Below are positions 45,592 through 55,027 of a DNA stretch of 64,000 nucleotides, one piece after another. Within the stretch, counting starts at the first letter, position 1. Each line of letters begins with the position of its first letter. The notes under the pieces are model-generated. The model was not told where the DNA came from and made no database searches. It saw nothing but the letters and a program-made list of their open reading frames with translations. The DNA is taken from positions 124,001 to 188,000 of the forward strand of contig JACKIV010000001.1 of assembly GCA_020638285.1 (NCBI GenBank), written 5' to 3'. The DNA is from Rhodospirillales bacterium (lineage in GTDB: Bacteria; Pseudomonadota; Alphaproteobacteria; Micavibrionales; Micavibrionaceae). The position numbers were made by a program, and so were the translations under genes.

Positions 45592-46377
45592 ATGAGATCT
45601 CTTGATATCGGTGCAACCGGAATGCTGGCCCAGCAAACCAACGTGGACGTGATTTCCAACAACATCGCGAACATGACCACATCAGGGTTCAAGCGCGGAC
45701 GGGCGGAGTTTCAGGACCTGATCTATCAGAACATCGTCCGGCCCGGATCGACATCTTCGGATGCCGGAACGATTGTGCCTTCGGGGCTTCAACTGGGTCT
45801 TGGGGTCAAGGTCTCGTCCGTCTATCACCTGCATGAACAAGGGCCTTTGAAAGTCACGGACAACCCTCTGGATCTGGCGGTAACAGGCGATGGGTACTTT
45901 CAGATAGAGCTGCCCAGTGGCGACACGGCTTACACCCGGTCCGGATCCTTTCAACTCAGTGATACGGGCGAGATCGTGACGACGCAAGGCTATCGTCTCT
46001 TGCCGGGAATTACAATTCCCACGGACGCGGAGAGCATCACGATCAATCAAAGCGGCGAAGTTCTGGTCAAGCTGCCCGGACAGATCGCGATGCAAAATCA
46101 GGGACAGATCCAGCTTGCCAATTTCGTCAATCCGGGCGGGCTCGAAGGGGTCGGAGACACGTTATTCATGGAAACGGAAGCTTCCGCCGCGCCGGTGGTT
46201 GGCAATCCGGACAGCGAGAATTTCGGCCCCGTCCGTCAGGGCATGGTTGAGGGGTCCAACGTCAATGTGGTCGAGGAAATTACCAACCTGATTACGGCCC
46301 AGCGCGCCTATGAAATGAATTCCAAGATTATCAGCACGAGCGACGACATGCTCGGCACGATCACGCAGCTTCGATAG
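45592..46377 (+). CDS. flgG: Flagellar distal rod protein FlgG
   Basis: 261 residues, MRSLDIGATGMLAQQTNVDVISNNIANMTTSGFKRGRAEFQDL is near-universal for FlgG, as is GDGYFQIELPSGDTAYTRSGSFQ and the C-terminal EEITNLITAQRAYEMNSKII. Forms the distal rod through the peptidoglycan and outer-membrane rings. 32 bases after flgF. Confidence 0.97.
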   Translation: MRSLDIGATGMLAQQTNVDVISNNIANMTTSGFKRGRAEFQDLIYQNIVRPGSTSSDAGTIVPSGLQLGLGVKVSSVYHLHEQGPLKVTDNPLDLAVTGDGYFQIELPSGDTAYTRSGSFQLSDTGEIVTTQGYRLLPGITIPTDAESITINQSGEVLVKLPGQIAMQNQGQIQLANFVNPGGLEGVGDTLFMETEASAAPVVGNPDSENFGPVRQGMVEGSNVNVVEEITNLITAQRAYEMNSKIISTSDDMLGTITQLR

Positions 46378-46392
46378 AAAGGATGCAAAGAC

Positions 46393-47370
46393 ATGATCGC
46401 GGATTTCTTCAATCGCTATGATTTCTGGATTCGGGTCGTTGTTCTGGTTCTGACTTTGACCGTCGGTGTGGGGTTCCTGATTGCAGGCGCGCAGGCGGCG
46501 ATGGCATCCGGGATCGTGCGGCTGCGCCCGGCCACAACCTTGACGGACAATGTGATCCGGCTTGGCGATGTGTTCGAGGGGCTTTCAGAGAAGGCCGACC
46601 ACGTTCTGGGGCCTGCGCCCGCGCCGGGGCAGGAAATGACGCTCAATGCCCGGACGCTGCTCCGGATCGCCTTGGCTCTGGATGTGTCGTGGCAGCCCGA
46701 AACGTCTATGGATCAGACCGTTTTGCGCCGCGCAGCAAGCATCGTGGACGAGCCCGCCATCCGTGCCACCCTTGAAAAAGCCCTGCGCGATAAAGGAATG
46801 GAGGGGCGTTTTGATGTCAGCTATGCCGGGCTTTCCGGCGGAATCGCCCTGCCGCCGGATCAGCCCGCAACGGTGGAAGTCGCCAGCCTGTCGATTGATC
46901 CGGCTCAGGACAGATTTACCGCCGAGATCGCTGCGCCTTCTGTGGCGGCTCCCTTGCGCAGGGTTACGCTTAATGGCCAGATCGAGCGGATTGTCAGTTT
47001 GCCGGTTCTCAAAACCGATTTGAGGAGCGGCGATATCATCAACGCACATGATCTGGTCTGGATCGAGGTTCCGGCACGGGATGTGTCGAATGACTATCTT
47101 GTGCGCGAAGACGATCTGGCGGGCATGACGCCCCGGCGTATTCTGGCGGCCGGAAAACCCGTGAAGGTCAATGAAGTTGAAAGTCCACGCATGGTTGAGC
47201 GTGGGAGTGCGGTGACGATTATCTTCAAAAACGGAGCCATGACCTTGACGGCTCCAGGGCGCTCGCTTCAGGACGGAGCGAAAGGCGAAGTGATCCGCGT
47301 TGTCAACGCGGCCAGTGCGCGCACGATTCAGGGCGTTGTCACAAATGGCGGCGAAATCACGGTGCAGTAA
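46393..47370 (+). CDS. flgA: Flagellar P-ring assembly chaperone FlgA
   Basis: 325 residues. N-terminal membrane/signal segment (IRVVVLVLTLTVGVGFLIAGAQA), then the SAF-containing FlgA region: LPVLKTDLRSGDIINAHDLVWIEVPARDV, LAGMTPRRILAAGKPVKVNEVE and the end VVNAASARTIQGVVTNGGEITV. Periplasmic chaperone for FlgI. flgI itself is not in the window. Confidence 0.92.
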   Translation: MIADFFNRYDFWIRVVVLVLTLTVGVGFLIAGAQAAMASGIVRLRPATTLTDNVIRLGDVFEGLSEKADHVLGPAPAPGQEMTLNARTLLRIALALDVSWQPETSMDQTVLRRAASIVDEPAIRATLEKALRDKGMEGRFDVSYAGLSGGIALPPDQPATVEVASLSIDPAQDRFTAEIAAPSVAAPLRRVTLNGQIERIVSLPVLKTDLRSGDIINAHDLVWIEVPARDVSNDYLVREDDLAGMTPRRILAAGKPVKVNEVESPRMVERGSAVTIIFKNGAMTLTAPGRSLQDGAKGEVIRVVNAASARTIQGVVTNGGEITVQ

Positions 47371-47387
47371 CGGAAGGACTCTGAGAA

Positions 47388-48131
47388 ATGATTGTAAAAA
47401 ACGCGATGCTTCTGGCTGCTTCTGCCCTGTGCCTGTCGGCGTGCGGGTCGCTGGACCGAATTTCAAAAATCGGCAGCGAACCGGAGATGACAAAAATCGA
47501 AAACCCGGTCGCCCAGCAGGACTATCAACCCGTCAGCCTGCCCATGCCCACGCCCAACGCCACGATTCAACAGCCCAATTCTCTATGGGACGGCTCGCGC
47601 CAGACTTTTTTCAAGGACCAGCGCGCCTCTCAGGTGGGCGATATCATCACGGTTCTGATTGACGTCAAGGACAAGGCCGAACTGGACAACGAATCCAAGC
47701 GCAGCCGGGCCAGCAGCGAAAATGCCGGGATGGACAATCTTCTGGGACTTGAGACCAAACTGAATCAATATCTGCCCGAGGCGGTGGATAATACGAGTCT
47801 GGCCGCACTGGATGCCGATTCGAGCCATGTCGGGAAAGGCAGCGTCGGGCGCGAGGAAAAAATTACCCTCAAGATGGCTGCGATCGTGACCCAGAAACTG
47901 CCCAACGGAAATATGGTTCTTCATGGTCGCCAGGAAATCCGCGTGAATTTTGAAAAGCGGATTCTGGGGCTGGACGGGGTGATCCGGCCTGAGGATATTT
48001 CTGTGGATAACACGATTTCCTATGATAAAATCGCCGAAGCCAGAATCGCCTATGGCGGCGAAGGGCAGATCAGCGACGTCCAGCAACCCCGCTATGGCCA
48101 GCAGCTTTATGACGTGATTTTCCCGTTCTAG
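47388..48131 (+). CDS. flgH: Flagellar L-ring lipoprotein FlgH
   Basis: 247 residues with a lipoprotein signal (LLAASALCLSAC, lipobox LSAC), SLWDGSRQTFFKDQRASQVGDIITVLIDVKDKAEL, LPNGNMVLHGRQEIRVNFEKRIL and the C-terminal RYGQQLYDVIFPF. Forms the outer-membrane bushing. Last gene of the flgFGAH operon; its stop codon touches a large palindrome. Confidence 0.95.
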   Translation: MIVKNAMLLAASALCLSACGSLDRISKIGSEPEMTKIENPVAQQDYQPVSLPMPTPNATIQQPNSLWDGSRQTFFKDQRASQVGDIITVLIDVKDKAELDNESKRSRASSENAGMDNLLGLETKLNQYLPEAVDNTSLAALDADSSHVGKGSVGREEKITLKMAAIVTQKLPNGNMVLHGRQEIRVNFEKRILGLDGVIRPEDISVDNTISYDKIAEARIAYGGEGQISDVQQPRYGQQLYDVIFPF

Positions 48132-48232
48132 AGCGTTCATCGTTTCTGTTCGGCTGCGTTGCTTCGTCGCTCATGTACGGATTTGTACATTTCGCTCCTT
48201 GCGCCTGTCCGAACAGAAACGCTGTTTGCTCT
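48130..48232. repeat. Large nested palindrome after flgH
   Basis: Outer arms AGAGC/GCTCT (48130-48134, 48228-48232), main arms GTTTCTGTTCGG (48142-48153) / CCGAACAGAAAC (48209-48220), and a central ATGTAC (48173-48178) / GTACAT (48185-48190). The design suggests a mobile palindromic repeat or a stable RNA hairpin ending the flgFGAH transcript. No T-run follows. Confidence 0.7.
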
Positions 48233-48246
48233 AAAAGACAGTCTTC

Positions 48247-48384
48247 CTATGGGCCGGGCAGGCCTGATTCGGGTGGCGACGGCGCGGCAGAACCGGGCGC
48301 CGGGCCCGGAATGGCGGGCTGGAAATCCGGGTCCGAGACGCTTTCGCAAAACCGGATGCAGATCTGTTTCAAAGCCTTATCCAT
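48247..48384 (-). CDS. Possible 45-residue ORF coupled to the upstream hypothetical gene
   Basis: Starts MDKALKQICIRFCESVSD, and its ATG overlaps the end of the upstream gene (…CATGGATAA). The C-terminal half is Pro/Gly-rich. The coupling and an upstream GAAGG favour translation, but the sequence is short and composition-biased. Confidence 0.35.
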   Translation of the reverse strand: MDKALKQICIRFCESVSDPDFQPAIPGPAPGSAAPSPPESGLPGP

Positions 48385-48787
48385 GGCCCTGCCTTCCTTC
48401 CTGTGAGAAGATTTCCGCGCCGGGATCAAAGACGAGAATCGCGTTTTCCTGCGATACACCTTCGGGGCGCAGCGTATAGAATACGACCTTGCGGCCTTCT
48501 TCGGAATTTTGATGCGCCGGGGCATGGTGCAAGGTGCGCGTTCCCGTTCCGCTCCCCAGATCCAAAAGCCGCTTGCGCCCGTTGAGGATGGAGATCAGAT
48601 TCATGACCTTGCGTTCGCTTAAAGACGGATCTTCTTCTGTATCCAGCGTTGTATATGTTGCGTACGGAACCATGTCTTCTCCGTCCCGTTTCCTGAGAAT
48701 CAGGAAGGATTTCTCAAAATGGGGGTTGCGCCGGTATGTGTAGGCGGGCTTGAGCGCTGCGTCATGAAAATCGTCTGTATGGGGCAT
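48377..48787 (-). CDS. Hypothetical protein
   Basis: 136 residues, MPHTDDFHDAALKPAYTYRRNPHFEKSFLILRKRDGED onward, soluble and mixed alpha/beta in appearance. The segment KRLLDLGSGTGTRTLH superficially resembles a methyltransferase SAM loop, but the rest does not fit that family. No strong Shine-Dalgarno site. Divergent from ahcY. Confidence 0.55.
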   Translation of the reverse strand: MPHTDDFHDAALKPAYTYRRNPHFEKSFLILRKRDGEDMVPYATYTTLDTEEDPSLSERKVMNLISILNGRKRLLDLGSGTGTRTLHHAPAHQNSEEGRKVVFYTLRPEGVSQENAILVFDPGAEIFSQEGRQGHG

Positions 48788-48894
48788 ATTGTCTCTTATC
48801 CCGGAAAGGGGTGCCTAAATCTCTTGCCTTATGCGCGCAATGTCCTTATTTTTCGCATGACTTTGTTAAAAACCCGTAAAATGGAGTGCCAAAG

Positions 48895-50205
48895 ATGACC
48901 GCTGCCCCGAAAGCCATCGAGAACGACTATAAAGTCAAGGATATCGGTCTGGCCGAATGGGGGCGCAAGGAAATTGCGCTGGCCGAAACCGAAATGCCGG
49001 GTTTGATGGCCTTGCGGGCGGAGTTCGGGACGCAAAAGCCGCTCAAGGGCGCGCGGATTGCCGGGTGTCTCCATATGACCATCCAGACCGCCGTTTTGAT
49101 CGAAACCCTGACGGCGCTGGGAGCGCAGGTCCGCTGGTCGTCCTGTAACGTGTTTTCAACGCAGGATCAGGCGGCGGCGGCCATTGCGGCGACGGGCGTT
49201 CCGGTCTTTGCGTGGAAGGGCATGAATGATGCCGAATTCTGGAAAGCCATTGATGATACGATCGAAGGACCGAACGGCTGGCGGCCCAACATGATTCTGG
49301 ATGACGGCGGCGACCTGACCGTCCGTATGCATGAAAAATACCCGGAATTGCTAAAAGATGTGCGCGGGATTTCCGAGGAAACCACAACCGGCGTCCACCG
49401 CCTGCACGAAATGGCCAAGGCGGGAACGCTGAAAGTTCCGGCCTTTAACGTCAATGACAGCGTGACGAAGTCCAAATTCGACAACAAATATGGCTGCCGC
49501 GAATCGCTTGTGGACGGCATCCGGCGCGGAACCGATGTCATGATCGCAGGCAAGATCGCGGTTGTCTGCGGCTTTGGCGATGTGGGCAAGGGATCGGCGG
49601 AATCGCTGCGTGCGGGCGGCGCGCGCGTGATGGTTACAGAAATCGACCCGATCTGCGCGCTTCAGGCCGTGATGGAAGGCTATGACGTCGTGACGATGGA
49701 AGATGCCGCCCCGAAAGCCGACATTTTTGTGACCGCCACGGGGAACAAGGACGTCATCACGCTCGAACACATGCGCCGGATGAAGCACCGCGCCATCGTG
49801 TGCAATATTGGCCATTTTGATACGGAAATTCAGGTCGAATCGCTGCGCAATCTCAAATGGCACAACGTCAAGCCGCAGGTGGACGAGATCGAATTTCCCG
49901 ACGGCAAGCGGATTATCCTGCTGGCCGAGGGGCGTCTGGTCAATCTGGGCTGCGCCACCGGGCACCCGAGTTTTGTCATGAGCACCTCGTTCTGTAATCA
50001 GGTTCTGGCCCAGATCGAGTTGTGGAATCATTATTCGAAATATGATCGCCGGGTCTATGTCCTGCCCAAATCTCTGGATGAAAAAGTCGCCCGGTTGCAT
50101 CTGGACAAGCTGGGCGTGAAACTCACGACCTTGAGCAAGGAACAGGCCGATTATATCTGCGTGCCGCAATCCGGGCCGTTCAAGGGCGAGCATTATCGCT
50201 ATTAA
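48895..50205 (+). CDS. ahcY: S-adenosylhomocysteine hydrolase
   Basis: Splits SAH to adenosine and homocysteine, relieving methyltransferase inhibition. 436 residues with the substrate site [35 protein letters not shown], the NAD motif [22 protein letters not shown], and the C-terminal [12 protein letters not shown] precedes the ATG at 48895. I see no SAH riboswitch in the ~100-base leader. Confidence 0.97.
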   Translation: MTAAPKAIENDYKVKDIGLAEWGRKEIALAETEMPGLMALRAEFGTQKPLKGARIAGCLHMTIQTAVLIETLTALGAQVRWSSCNVFSTQDQAAAAIAATGVPVFAWKGMNDAEFWKAIDDTIEGPNGWRPNMILDDGGDLTVRMHEKYPELLKDVRGISEETTTGVHRLHEMAKAGTLKVPAFNVNDSVTKSKFDNKYGCRESLVDGIRRGTDVMIAGKIAVVCGFGDVGKGSAESLRAGGARVMVTEIDPICALQAVMEGYDVVTMEDAAPKADIFVTATGNKDVITLEHMRRMKHRAIVCNIGHFDTEIQVESLRNLKWHNVKPQVDEIEFPDGKRIILLAEGRLVNLGCATGHPSFVMSTSFCNQVLAQIELWNHYSKYDRRVYVLPKSLDEKVARLHLDKLGVKLTTLSKEQADYICVPQSGPFKGEHYRY

Positions 50206-50260
50206 GGCCTTCTCACGAGAGTCTGGTACAAAGCGTTGAAATCGGGTACAATAGCCCGGT

Positions 50261-50641
50261 ATGAGACGCTTTGCCGCCGTTTTGATCGCTCTGTCCCTGC
50301 TCACCCCGTCTTTGGTGTGCGGGATGGCCTTTTGCCCGATTCAAAGCACTCAGGCCGCTATCAAGACTGCTCCGCCGCCCTGCCATCAGGCAAAGCCTGA
50401 AAAGGCAAAAGGCCTCATGTTTGTGCTGGACTGCATGGGCGTGGATCTGTTCGCCGGGGACGGTACGCATGTCCTCAAAATTCCGGATTTCTTGCCCGTT
50501 GCGGTGGTTTTCCCGGCTTTTGTAAATGTCTTTGCGCCTTCTCATGTCGATCTGTCGCATGCGGACATCCGGGGGCCGCCGCCGGATCGACCTGTTTCTT
50601 CCTCTTCCTTTTTCGTCTCTACGACCCGCCTTCTGATCTAG
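50261..50641 (+). CDS. Small secreted Cys-containing protein upstream of cusBA
   Basis: 126 residues with a signal peptide (RFAAVLIALSLLTPSLVCG). The mature region has CPIQSTQ, PPPCHQ and VLDCMGVDLF, a spread of Cys/His/Met that could bind metal. No family is recognised. Directly upstream of the Cu/Ag efflux genes (55 bases), hence a plausible periplasmic metal-binding accessory; that is inference from context. Confidence 0.65.
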   Translation: MRRFAAVLIALSLLTPSLVCGMAFCPIQSTQAAIKTAPPPCHQAKPEKAKGLMFVLDCMGVDLFAGDGTHVLKIPDFLPVAVVFPAFVNVFAPSHVDLSHADIRGPPPDRPVSSSSFFVSTTRLLI

Positions 50642-50696
50642 GCCGTCCTTTCCCGATTCGCCGTTTTTCGCGAGATTTTCCGGAAAGGATCAAGCC

Positions 50697-51908
50697 ATGC
50701 GTATTTTCGTTATTTTTCTGATGCTGTTCGTTTTTACGCCCGGAGCATGGGCACAGGGGCATGCGGCTCCATCTCAGGAGGAGCAGGTTTATATCTGCCC
50801 CATGCATCCGCACATCACAGGGAAGAAAGGCGACCATTGCCCGATTTGCGGAATGACTCTTGTTCCCAAAGTATCAGATCCAGGGCAGGAGGAGGAGCCA
50901 ACCAGAAAGCCGGAGGAGAAAAAAACGGAAACGCAAGGCGCGCTGCATATCGACCCGGTTTATGTTCAGGCGCTGGGGGTCAGGACGGGCGAGGTCGCCC
51001 ACCGGACATTCGGGACAAAAATCCGAGCTTTTGGCCGCATCACGCCCAGCACGCGAGGGGAATATACGGTGTCTGTCCGGGCAGGCGGCCTTGTCCGCGC
51101 GTTGAAAACTGCTGCTATCGGGGACTCTGTGAAGCGCGGCGATTTTCTGTTTACCCTCTATAGTTCGGAGCTTGTGGTTGCCCAGCAAGATTACCTCTCT
51201 CGTGCCACGTCCGGCGCGCATCGCCTGCGCATTCTGGGCATGGACGAGACAGCCATCGCCCAGCTCGACCGTGAAAAGAAAATCCTTTATGACGTGCCGT
51301 TTCATGCTCAGTCCGATGGAATCGTGACAGAGTTGAATGTTCGGGAAGGCTCTTCCGTCGAGGAAGGTGATACCGTTCTAAAGATTCAGGATTTTTCGCG
51401 GGTGTGGGTTGAAGCGCAGCTTCCGGCCAAAGACATGGGCGCGGTCAAGCCTATGGATCCCGCAACGGTTCAAAATCCCCAGACCGGCGCGGCGCGCTCG
51501 GCGCGCGTTGACTTCGTCTCGCCGGAACTGGACGAGGCCACCAGAACGGGAACGGTGCGTCTGGTCCTGGAGAACACCGACGGGGCTTTGCGTCCGGGGC
51601 AGTATCTGGATGTTGTTTTTACCATCGATCCGAAAAAGCGTCTCTCTGTGCCGACCGGGGCGATTTTGTACGATGCTCGGGGCGCACATGTGATCAAGGC
51701 GCTGGGGGATGGATATTTTTCCCTTGCTGCGATCAAAACGGGCGCTTCCGGTGATGGATACACCGAGATTCTCTCCGGTCTTTCGCACGCGGATCAGGTG
51801 GTCGTGACGGGGCAGTTTCTGATTGATGCCGAAAGCACCCTGCGCGGCGGGTCCATGCAGATGAGCGGGCCGGATCAGGGCAAGTCGGGAGGCGCTCATG
51901 TCCATTGA
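50697..51908 (+). CDS. cusB: RND efflux periplasmic adaptor with metal-binding N-terminal domain
   Basis: 403 residues. Signal peptide, then a heavy-metal-binding domain (YICPMHPHITGKKGDHCPICGMTLVP, residues ~31-57), then the membrane-fusion barrel-sandwich/lipoyl region (SVRAGGLVRALKTAAIGDSVKRGDFLFTLYSSEL, IVTELNVREGSSVEEGDTVL) and a C-terminal membrane-proximal part. Typical of CusB. The start of cusA overlaps its end by 11 bases. No cusC outer-membrane channel is seen. Confidence 0.93.
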   Translation: MRIFVIFLMLFVFTPGAWAQGHAAPSQEEQVYICPMHPHITGKKGDHCPICGMTLVPKVSDPGQEEEPTRKPEEKKTETQGALHIDPVYVQALGVRTGEVAHRTFGTKIRAFGRITPSTRGEYTVSVRAGGLVRALKTAAIGDSVKRGDFLFTLYSSELVVAQQDYLSRATSGAHRLRILGMDETAIAQLDREKKILYDVPFHAQSDGIVTELNVREGSSVEEGDTVLKIQDFSRVWVEAQLPAKDMGAVKPMDPATVQNPQTGAARSARVDFVSPELDEATRTGTVRLVLENTDGALRPGQYLDVVFTIDPKKRLSVPTGAILYDARGAHVIKALGDGYFSLAAIKTGASGDGYTEILSGLSHADQVVVTGQFLIDAESTLRGGSMQMSGPDQGKSGGAHVH

Positions 51909-54900
51909 ACACTTGCATGATCCGCAACATTCCCTTGCCGCTAGAATTATTGACTGGTCCGTTGGTAATCGGTTTTTTATCATTCTCTGTGCGCTGGTTC
52001 TGTTTGCTGCGGGGACGCTTTCCGTGTCGCGGATTCCGCTCGATGCCATTCCGGATCTGTCCGATACCCAGGTCATCATCCGCACCGAATGGCCCGGTCA
52101 GGCCCCGCAGGTGATGGAAGATCAGGTGACCTATCCTCTGGCCACGCAGATGCTGGGTCTGCCAAAGGTCAAGGTGGCGCGCGGGGTTTCGATGTTCGGG
52201 GATTCGTTTCTGTATGTGATTTTTGAGGACGGAACGGATTTATATTGGGCGCGCAGTCGCGTTCTGGAGGCGCTTTCGCAGGTGCGCGGGAAACTGCCCG
52301 ATGGCGCAGATCCCCAACTCGGCCCCGATGCAACGGGCGTGGGGTGGGTGTTTCAATATGCCTTGTTCGACCGGACGGGAAAGCACGATCTGGCGGCGTT
52401 GCGGAGCTTGCAGGACTGGTTCGTGCGGTTCGAGCTTCTCACCGTTCCGGGCGTGGCCGAGATTGCGCCCGTGGGCGGGTTCGTGCGTGAATATCAGGTT
52501 CTCGTCGATCCGCTCAAACTGCGCGCCTATGACATCTCTCTTGAGGCTGTAGCGGACGCCGTCCGCGCGGCCAATGGCGAGACGGGGGGGCGGACGCTTG
52601 AGATGGGCGAGACCGAATATGTCGTGCGCTCTTTTGGGTATGTTGGAAAAACTTCCGATATCGAAAACGCCCCTCTTAAATCCATGAACGGGACGCCCGT
52701 CACGGTCGGCGACGTGGCCCGCGTGGTGGAAGGCCCGGCCATCCGGCGCGGCGTTGCGGAACTCAATGGCGTGGGCGAGGTCGTCGGCGGAATTGTCGTT
52801 ATGCGTCCGGGCGCGAATGCGCTTTCCGTTATCAATGCTGTAAAGGATCGCCTCGAAACCGTAAAGCAGGGACTTCCCGAAGGCGTGGAGATTCGCGCGG
52901 TCTATGACCGCAGCGCCCTGATTACCGGGTCCGTGAGGTATCTTGCGCACAAGCTGATCGAGGAAAGCCTTGCCGTGGCGCTCGTGGCCTTTGTGTTTTT
53001 GCTCCATGTGCGCAGCGCGCTTGTGGCGATTATCACCCTGCCGCTCGGGATTCTGGGCGCGTTCGTGGTGATGCAGGCCCAGGGTTTGAGCGCCAGCATT
53101 CTGTCTCTGGGGGGGATCGCCATTGCCATCGGCGCGATGGTGGATGCTTCGATCGTGATGGTTGAAAACGCGCATAGGAAATTATCAACCGAAGAGGGAA
53201 AGACGCGGCATGAGGCGATTTTAAGCGCCGCAAAGGAAGTCGGGCCGGGGCTGTTTTTCGCGCTGCTGATTATTACGGTGTCCTTTCTGCCGGTTTTTGC
53301 GCTGACGGGCCAGTCGTATAAACTGTTCGCGCCGCTGGCCTTTACCAAGACCTATGCCATGGCGGCGGCCAGTATTCTGTCCGTGACCCTTGTGCCCGTT
53401 CTGATGCTCTGGTTCGTGCGCGGGAAAATCCGGCGCGAGGAAGATAATCCCGTCAACCGGCTTTTCTTCCGGATCTATCGTCCGGTTTTAAATGCGGCCC
53501 TGTCGCGCCCGAAATGGACACTTGTTCTGGCCGCTGCCCTGATGCTTTCGACTGCGATTCCGATGGCGCGCATGGGGTCTGAATTCATGCCGGATCTTGA
53601 TGAAGGCAGCCTTCTCTATATGCCGATGACGGTTCCGGGTCTGACACCCGCCAAAGCGCGGGAGATTTTGCAGGTCACGAACCGGATGATCATGGCCGTG
53701 CCGGAGGTTGAGCAGGTCTTTGGCAAGGCGGGCCGCGCCGATACGGCCACGGATCCCGCGCCGATGGAGATGCTGGAGAGCTGGATCACGCTCAAGCCCC
53801 GCGACCAGTGGCGCTCCGGCATGACGCCTGAAAAACTTCTGGCCGAACTGAACCGGCGCGTGCATCTGCCGGGCTTGAGCGCCGGGTGGGGCTATCCGGT
53901 CAAAATTCGCATCGACATGCTGTCAACCGGCATTCGGACTCCCGTTGGCATCAAGATTGCCGGGCCGGATCTGAAGGAAATTGAACGTCTTGGCGGGGAG
54001 GTGGAGGGGCTGGCGCGCGGGATTCCGGGGACGCGCTCGGCCATCGCCGACCGGGTGGCAGGCGGGAAGTATGTGGAAATCCATCCCGATCGGCGGGCTT
54101 TGGCGCGGTATGGTGTGTCTCTGGAGGCCGTTCAAACGGTGATTCAGACGGCGCTGGGCGGAATGATGCTGACCGAAGCCGTCGAAGGTCGCGCGAGGGT
54201 TCCCGTCATGGTCCGGTATGATCGGCCTTTCCGCGAGACGATGGGCGATCTGGACGATATTCTGGTCATGACCCCTTCGGGGGCGCAGATCCCGCTCGCC
54301 GATCTGGCGGAGATTAAAATCGCGGACGGGCCAGGGATGATCCGGTCCGAAGATGCGCGCCTGAATGGCTGGGTGTTTGTGGATATTCAGGGGCGGGATA
54401 TTGGCGGATATGTCGCCGATCTGAAGACGGCGCTTTCCGGCGTAAGCCTTCCGCCCGGCTATTCCCTGCATATCGCGGGCCAGTTCGAGCAGATGATGGA
54501 GGCCAATCAAAGGCTGGCCGTGGCCGTTCCTGCTACGATTTTGATTATTATAACGCTGCTCTATCTGCATTTCGGGCGGTGGGACCGGACGGCGCTCGTT
54601 CTGGCCGCCGTGCCCTTTGGCGTGGTCGGCGGATTCTGGGCGGTGTGGCTGGCTGGATATCATATGTCTGTGGCCGTGGCGGTCGGGTTTATTGCTCTGT
54701 CGGGAATCGCGGTGGAAACGGCGATTGTGATGCTGATTTATCTGGACCAGCAGATGCGGGATCATCCGCCCCGGAGCGAGGTCGATTTTCTGGAAAATAT
54801 CAAGGCGGGGGCGGCTTTGCGCCTGCGCCCCAAGATGATGACGGTTTTTACCATTATCATGGGTTTATTCCCCATATTTCTGACCGAAGGGCCGGGGGCG

Positions 54901-55017
54901 GAGGTCATGCGCCGAATCGCCTTGCCCATGCTGGGCGGCATGGCCAGCACAACGGTTCTGACTCTTATCCTTGTTCCTGTGGCTTATAGAATGTGGTTTG
55001 GGCGGATACGGAGTTAG
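51898..55017 (+). CDS. cusA: Heavy-metal RND transporter, CusA/CzcA type
   Basis: 1039-residue proton-driven inner-membrane pump. RND landmarks: SRIPLDAIPDLSDTQVIIRTEWPGQAP, GGIAIAIGAMVDASIVMVENAHRK (TM4), FAPLAFTKTYAMAAASILSVTLVPVLM and the central loop LLYMPMTVPGLTPAKA with EQVFGKAGRADTATDPAPMEMLE, which reads as the Cu(I)/Ag(I) (Cus) branch rather than Czc. Predicted to export Cu+/Ag+ with CusB. Confidence 0.95.
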   Translation: MSIEHLHDPQHSLAARIIDWSVGNRFFIILCALVLFAAGTLSVSRIPLDAIPDLSDTQVIIRTEWPGQAPQVMEDQVTYPLATQMLGLPKVKVARGVSMFGDSFLYVIFEDGTDLYWARSRVLEALSQVRGKLPDGADPQLGPDATGVGWVFQYALFDRTGKHDLAALRSLQDWFVRFELLTVPGVAEIAPVGGFVREYQVLVDPLKLRAYDISLEAVADAVRAANGETGGRTLEMGETEYVVRSFGYVGKTSDIENAPLKSMNGTPVTVGDVARVVEGPAIRRGVAELNGVGEVVGGIVVMRPGANALSVINAVKDRLETVKQGLPEGVEIRAVYDRSALITGSVRYLAHKLIEESLAVALVAFVFLLHVRSALVAIITLPLGILGAFVVMQAQGLSASILSLGGIAIAIGAMVDASIVMVENAHRKLSTEEGKTRHEAILSAAKEVGPGLFFALLIITVSFLPVFALTGQSYKLFAPLAFTKTYAMAAASILSVTLVPVLMLWFVRGKIRREEDNPVNRLFFRIYRPVLNAALSRPKWTLVLAAALMLSTAIPMARMGSEFMPDLDEGSLLYMPMTVPGLTPAKAREILQVTNRMIMAVPEVEQVFGKAGRADTATDPAPMEMLESWITLKPRDQWRSGMTPEKLLAELNRRVHLPGLSAGWGYPVKIRIDMLSTGIRTPVGIKIAGPDLKEIERLGGEVEGLARGIPGTRSAIADRVAGGKYVEIHPDRRALARYGVSLEAVQTVIQTALGGMMLTEAVEGRARVPVMVRYDRPFRETMGDLDDILVMTPSGAQIPLADLAEIKIADGPGMIRSEDARLNGWVFVDIQGRDIGGYVADLKTALSGVSLPPGYSLHIAGQFEQMMEANQRLAVAVPATILIIITLLYLHFGRWDRTALVLAAVPFGVVGGFWAVWLAGYHMSVAVAVGFIALSGIAVETAIVMLIYLDQQMRDHPPRSEVDFLENIKAGAALRLRPKMMTVFTIIMGLFPIFLTEGPGAEVMRRIALPMLGGMASTTVLTLILVPVAYRMWFGRIRS

Positions 55018-55027
55018 TAGGGTTTTT

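Noticed and set aside
48788..48894. Possible SAM/SAH riboswitch in the ahcY leader
   Set aside because: I could not find the conserved core or pairing of a known SAH or SAM riboswitch in this short leader.
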